DNA of 64,000 bases from Arcobacter cloacae (lineage in GTDB: Bacteria > Campylobacterota > Campylobacteria > Campylobacterales > Arcobacteraceae): contig NZ_CP053833.1 of NCBI RefSeq assembly GCF_013201935.1, positions 62,001 to 126,000 of the forward strand, written 5' to 3'. This document shows positions 63,298 to 64,000 of the stretch, piece after piece (position 1 is the stretch's first letter; each line of letters opens with the position of its first letter). The position numbers and the translations under genes were made by a program. Under the pieces are notes generated by a model that searched no databases, was not told the DNA's origin, and saw nothing but the letters and a program-made list of their open reading frames with translations.

Positions 63298-64000
63298 ATG
63301 AGAAATTGGTTAGACAATCATAAAAATGACAAAGTTAGAACTCAAATGTATTATGCAAAACAAGGAATTATTACTCCTGATATGGAGTATGTTGCAAAAG
63401 TTGAAAAACTTGAACCTGAACTTGTAAGAAGCGAAATTGCAAGAGGGAGATTAATAATTCCAGCAAATGTAAATCATAAACATTTAGTTCCAATGTCAAT
63501 AGGAATTGCATCTTCTTGTAAGATAAATGCAAATATTGGTTCTTCAGCACTTGCTTCAAATGTTGAAGGTGAAATAGAAAAAGTAAACGTATGTTTAAAA
63601 TATGGTGCAGATACTATCATGGATTTAAGTACAGGTGGTGACTTAGATATGATTAGAACAGCTGTAATTCAACACTCAACAGTTCCAATTGGAACAGTTC
63701 CTATTTATCAAATTTTACATGATGTAAAAGATAAAATTGAAGATTTATCAATTGATGTTATGTTAAAAGTTATTGAAAAACAAGCTCAGCAAGGTGTTTC
63801 ATATTTTACAATTCATGCTGGATTCTTACTTGAATTTATGCCTCATGTTGCTAAAAGAAAAATGGGAATAGTAAGTCGAGGTGGTTCATTAATGGCTGCT
63901 TGGATGATGCATTATCATAGAGAAAACCCATTTTATGAAGCATTTGATGAAATTTTAGATATTTGTGCAAAATATGATGTTTCTTTATCTTTAGGAGATA
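63298..64000 (+). CDS. thiC: Phosphomethylpyrimidine synthase ThiC (5' part)
   Basis: The gene runs off the right edge; 234 codons are visible. [64 protein letters not shown] and the region YFTIHAGFL are diagnostic of ThiC, the radical-SAM enzyme converting AIR to HMP-P for thiamine synthesis. The C-terminal [4Fe-4S] Cys motif would lie beyond the window. Shine-Dalgarno ATAGGAT precedes the ATG. Confidence 0.95.
   Translation, partial: MRNWLDNHKNDKVRTQMYYAKQGIITPDMEYVAKVEKLEPELVRSEIARGRLIIPANVNHKHLVPMSIGIASSCKINANIGSSALASNVEGEIEKVNVCLKYGADTIMDLSTGGDLDMIRTAVIQHSTVPIGTVPIYQILHDVKDKIEDLSIDVMLKVIEKQAQQGVSYFTIHAGFLLEFMPHVAKRKMGIVSRGGSLMAAWMMHYHRENPFYEAFDEILDICAKYDVSLSLGD

Overview
The window is AT-rich chromosomal DNA from a member of the Campylobacterota, most likely Arcobacter/Aliarcobacter. 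Supporting signs are the very low GC, extended -10 promoters of the TGnTATAAT type, a bifunctional IspDF, a UbiA/MqnP-type prenyltransferase, a short SpeE-like protein, and the order hom / aminotransferase / periplasmic protein / rRNA methyltransferases / rpmE. The taxon is inferred from gene content and was not tested by any search.

Layout. 1-3.8 kb: the end of gltX, an RRM RNA-binding protein, a two-component pair, and a PAS-GGDEF diguanylate cyclase. 3.9-10.6 kb: a CusCBA-type heavy-metal RND efflux operon led by a YtkA-like periplasmic protein and followed by a YceI protein and a tandemly repeated Cys-rich secreted peptide that probably binds metal. 10.6-18.2 kb (minus strand): MATE transporter, hom, a class I aminotransferase, a periplasmic protein, two rRNA 2'-O-methyltransferases, rpmE, miaA and a small lipoprotein. 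18.2-19.1 kb: the prenyltransferase.

19.16-27.34 kb: an 8.2-kb integrative element bounded by a 54-bp direct repeat made of the 5' part of tRNA-Arg(UCG). It carries a tyrosine integrase beside the right end, a winged-helix/RepL-like protein, a Rha antirepressor with a KilA-N-like insertion (frameshifted), a zinc-ribbon microprotein, two small unknown genes, and a wrecked serine recombinase split by an IS21-family element (istA-istB). It has no conjugation or capsid genes and looks like a small satellite-type element.

27.4-44.1 kb: the most unusual part, a single-strand cluster of 15 genes that looks like an undescribed type IV pilus / type II secretion-like machine. It contains three short-leader pilin-like proteins, four consecutive secreted or pilin-like proteins plus one distal one sharing an N-terminal helical module, two very large secreted proteins with RCC1-like 'WG' repeats and the same C-terminal motif, a lipoprotein secretin, a GspF-like platform protein, a GspE/PilB-type ATPase, GspL/PilM-, GspM/PilO- and PilP-like components, and a protein with a degenerate HATPase domain. 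In this genome the ATPase gene carries a small deletion and frameshift that removes its GspE signature, so the machine may be inactive here.

44.1-64 kb: housekeeping genes again: purT, a Bax-like glucosaminidase, dapF, coaE, a SpeE-like protein, purM, a GAPDH-like enzyme, a MarR-YceI-dioxygenase-pirin stress cluster, a forward operon (class V aminotransferase, hisZ-like, purA, DUF507, carA), then pgpA, a regulator with a receiver lacking its phospho-acceptor, ispDF, an HDOD protein, a 659-aa unknown protein, and the start of thiC at the right edge.
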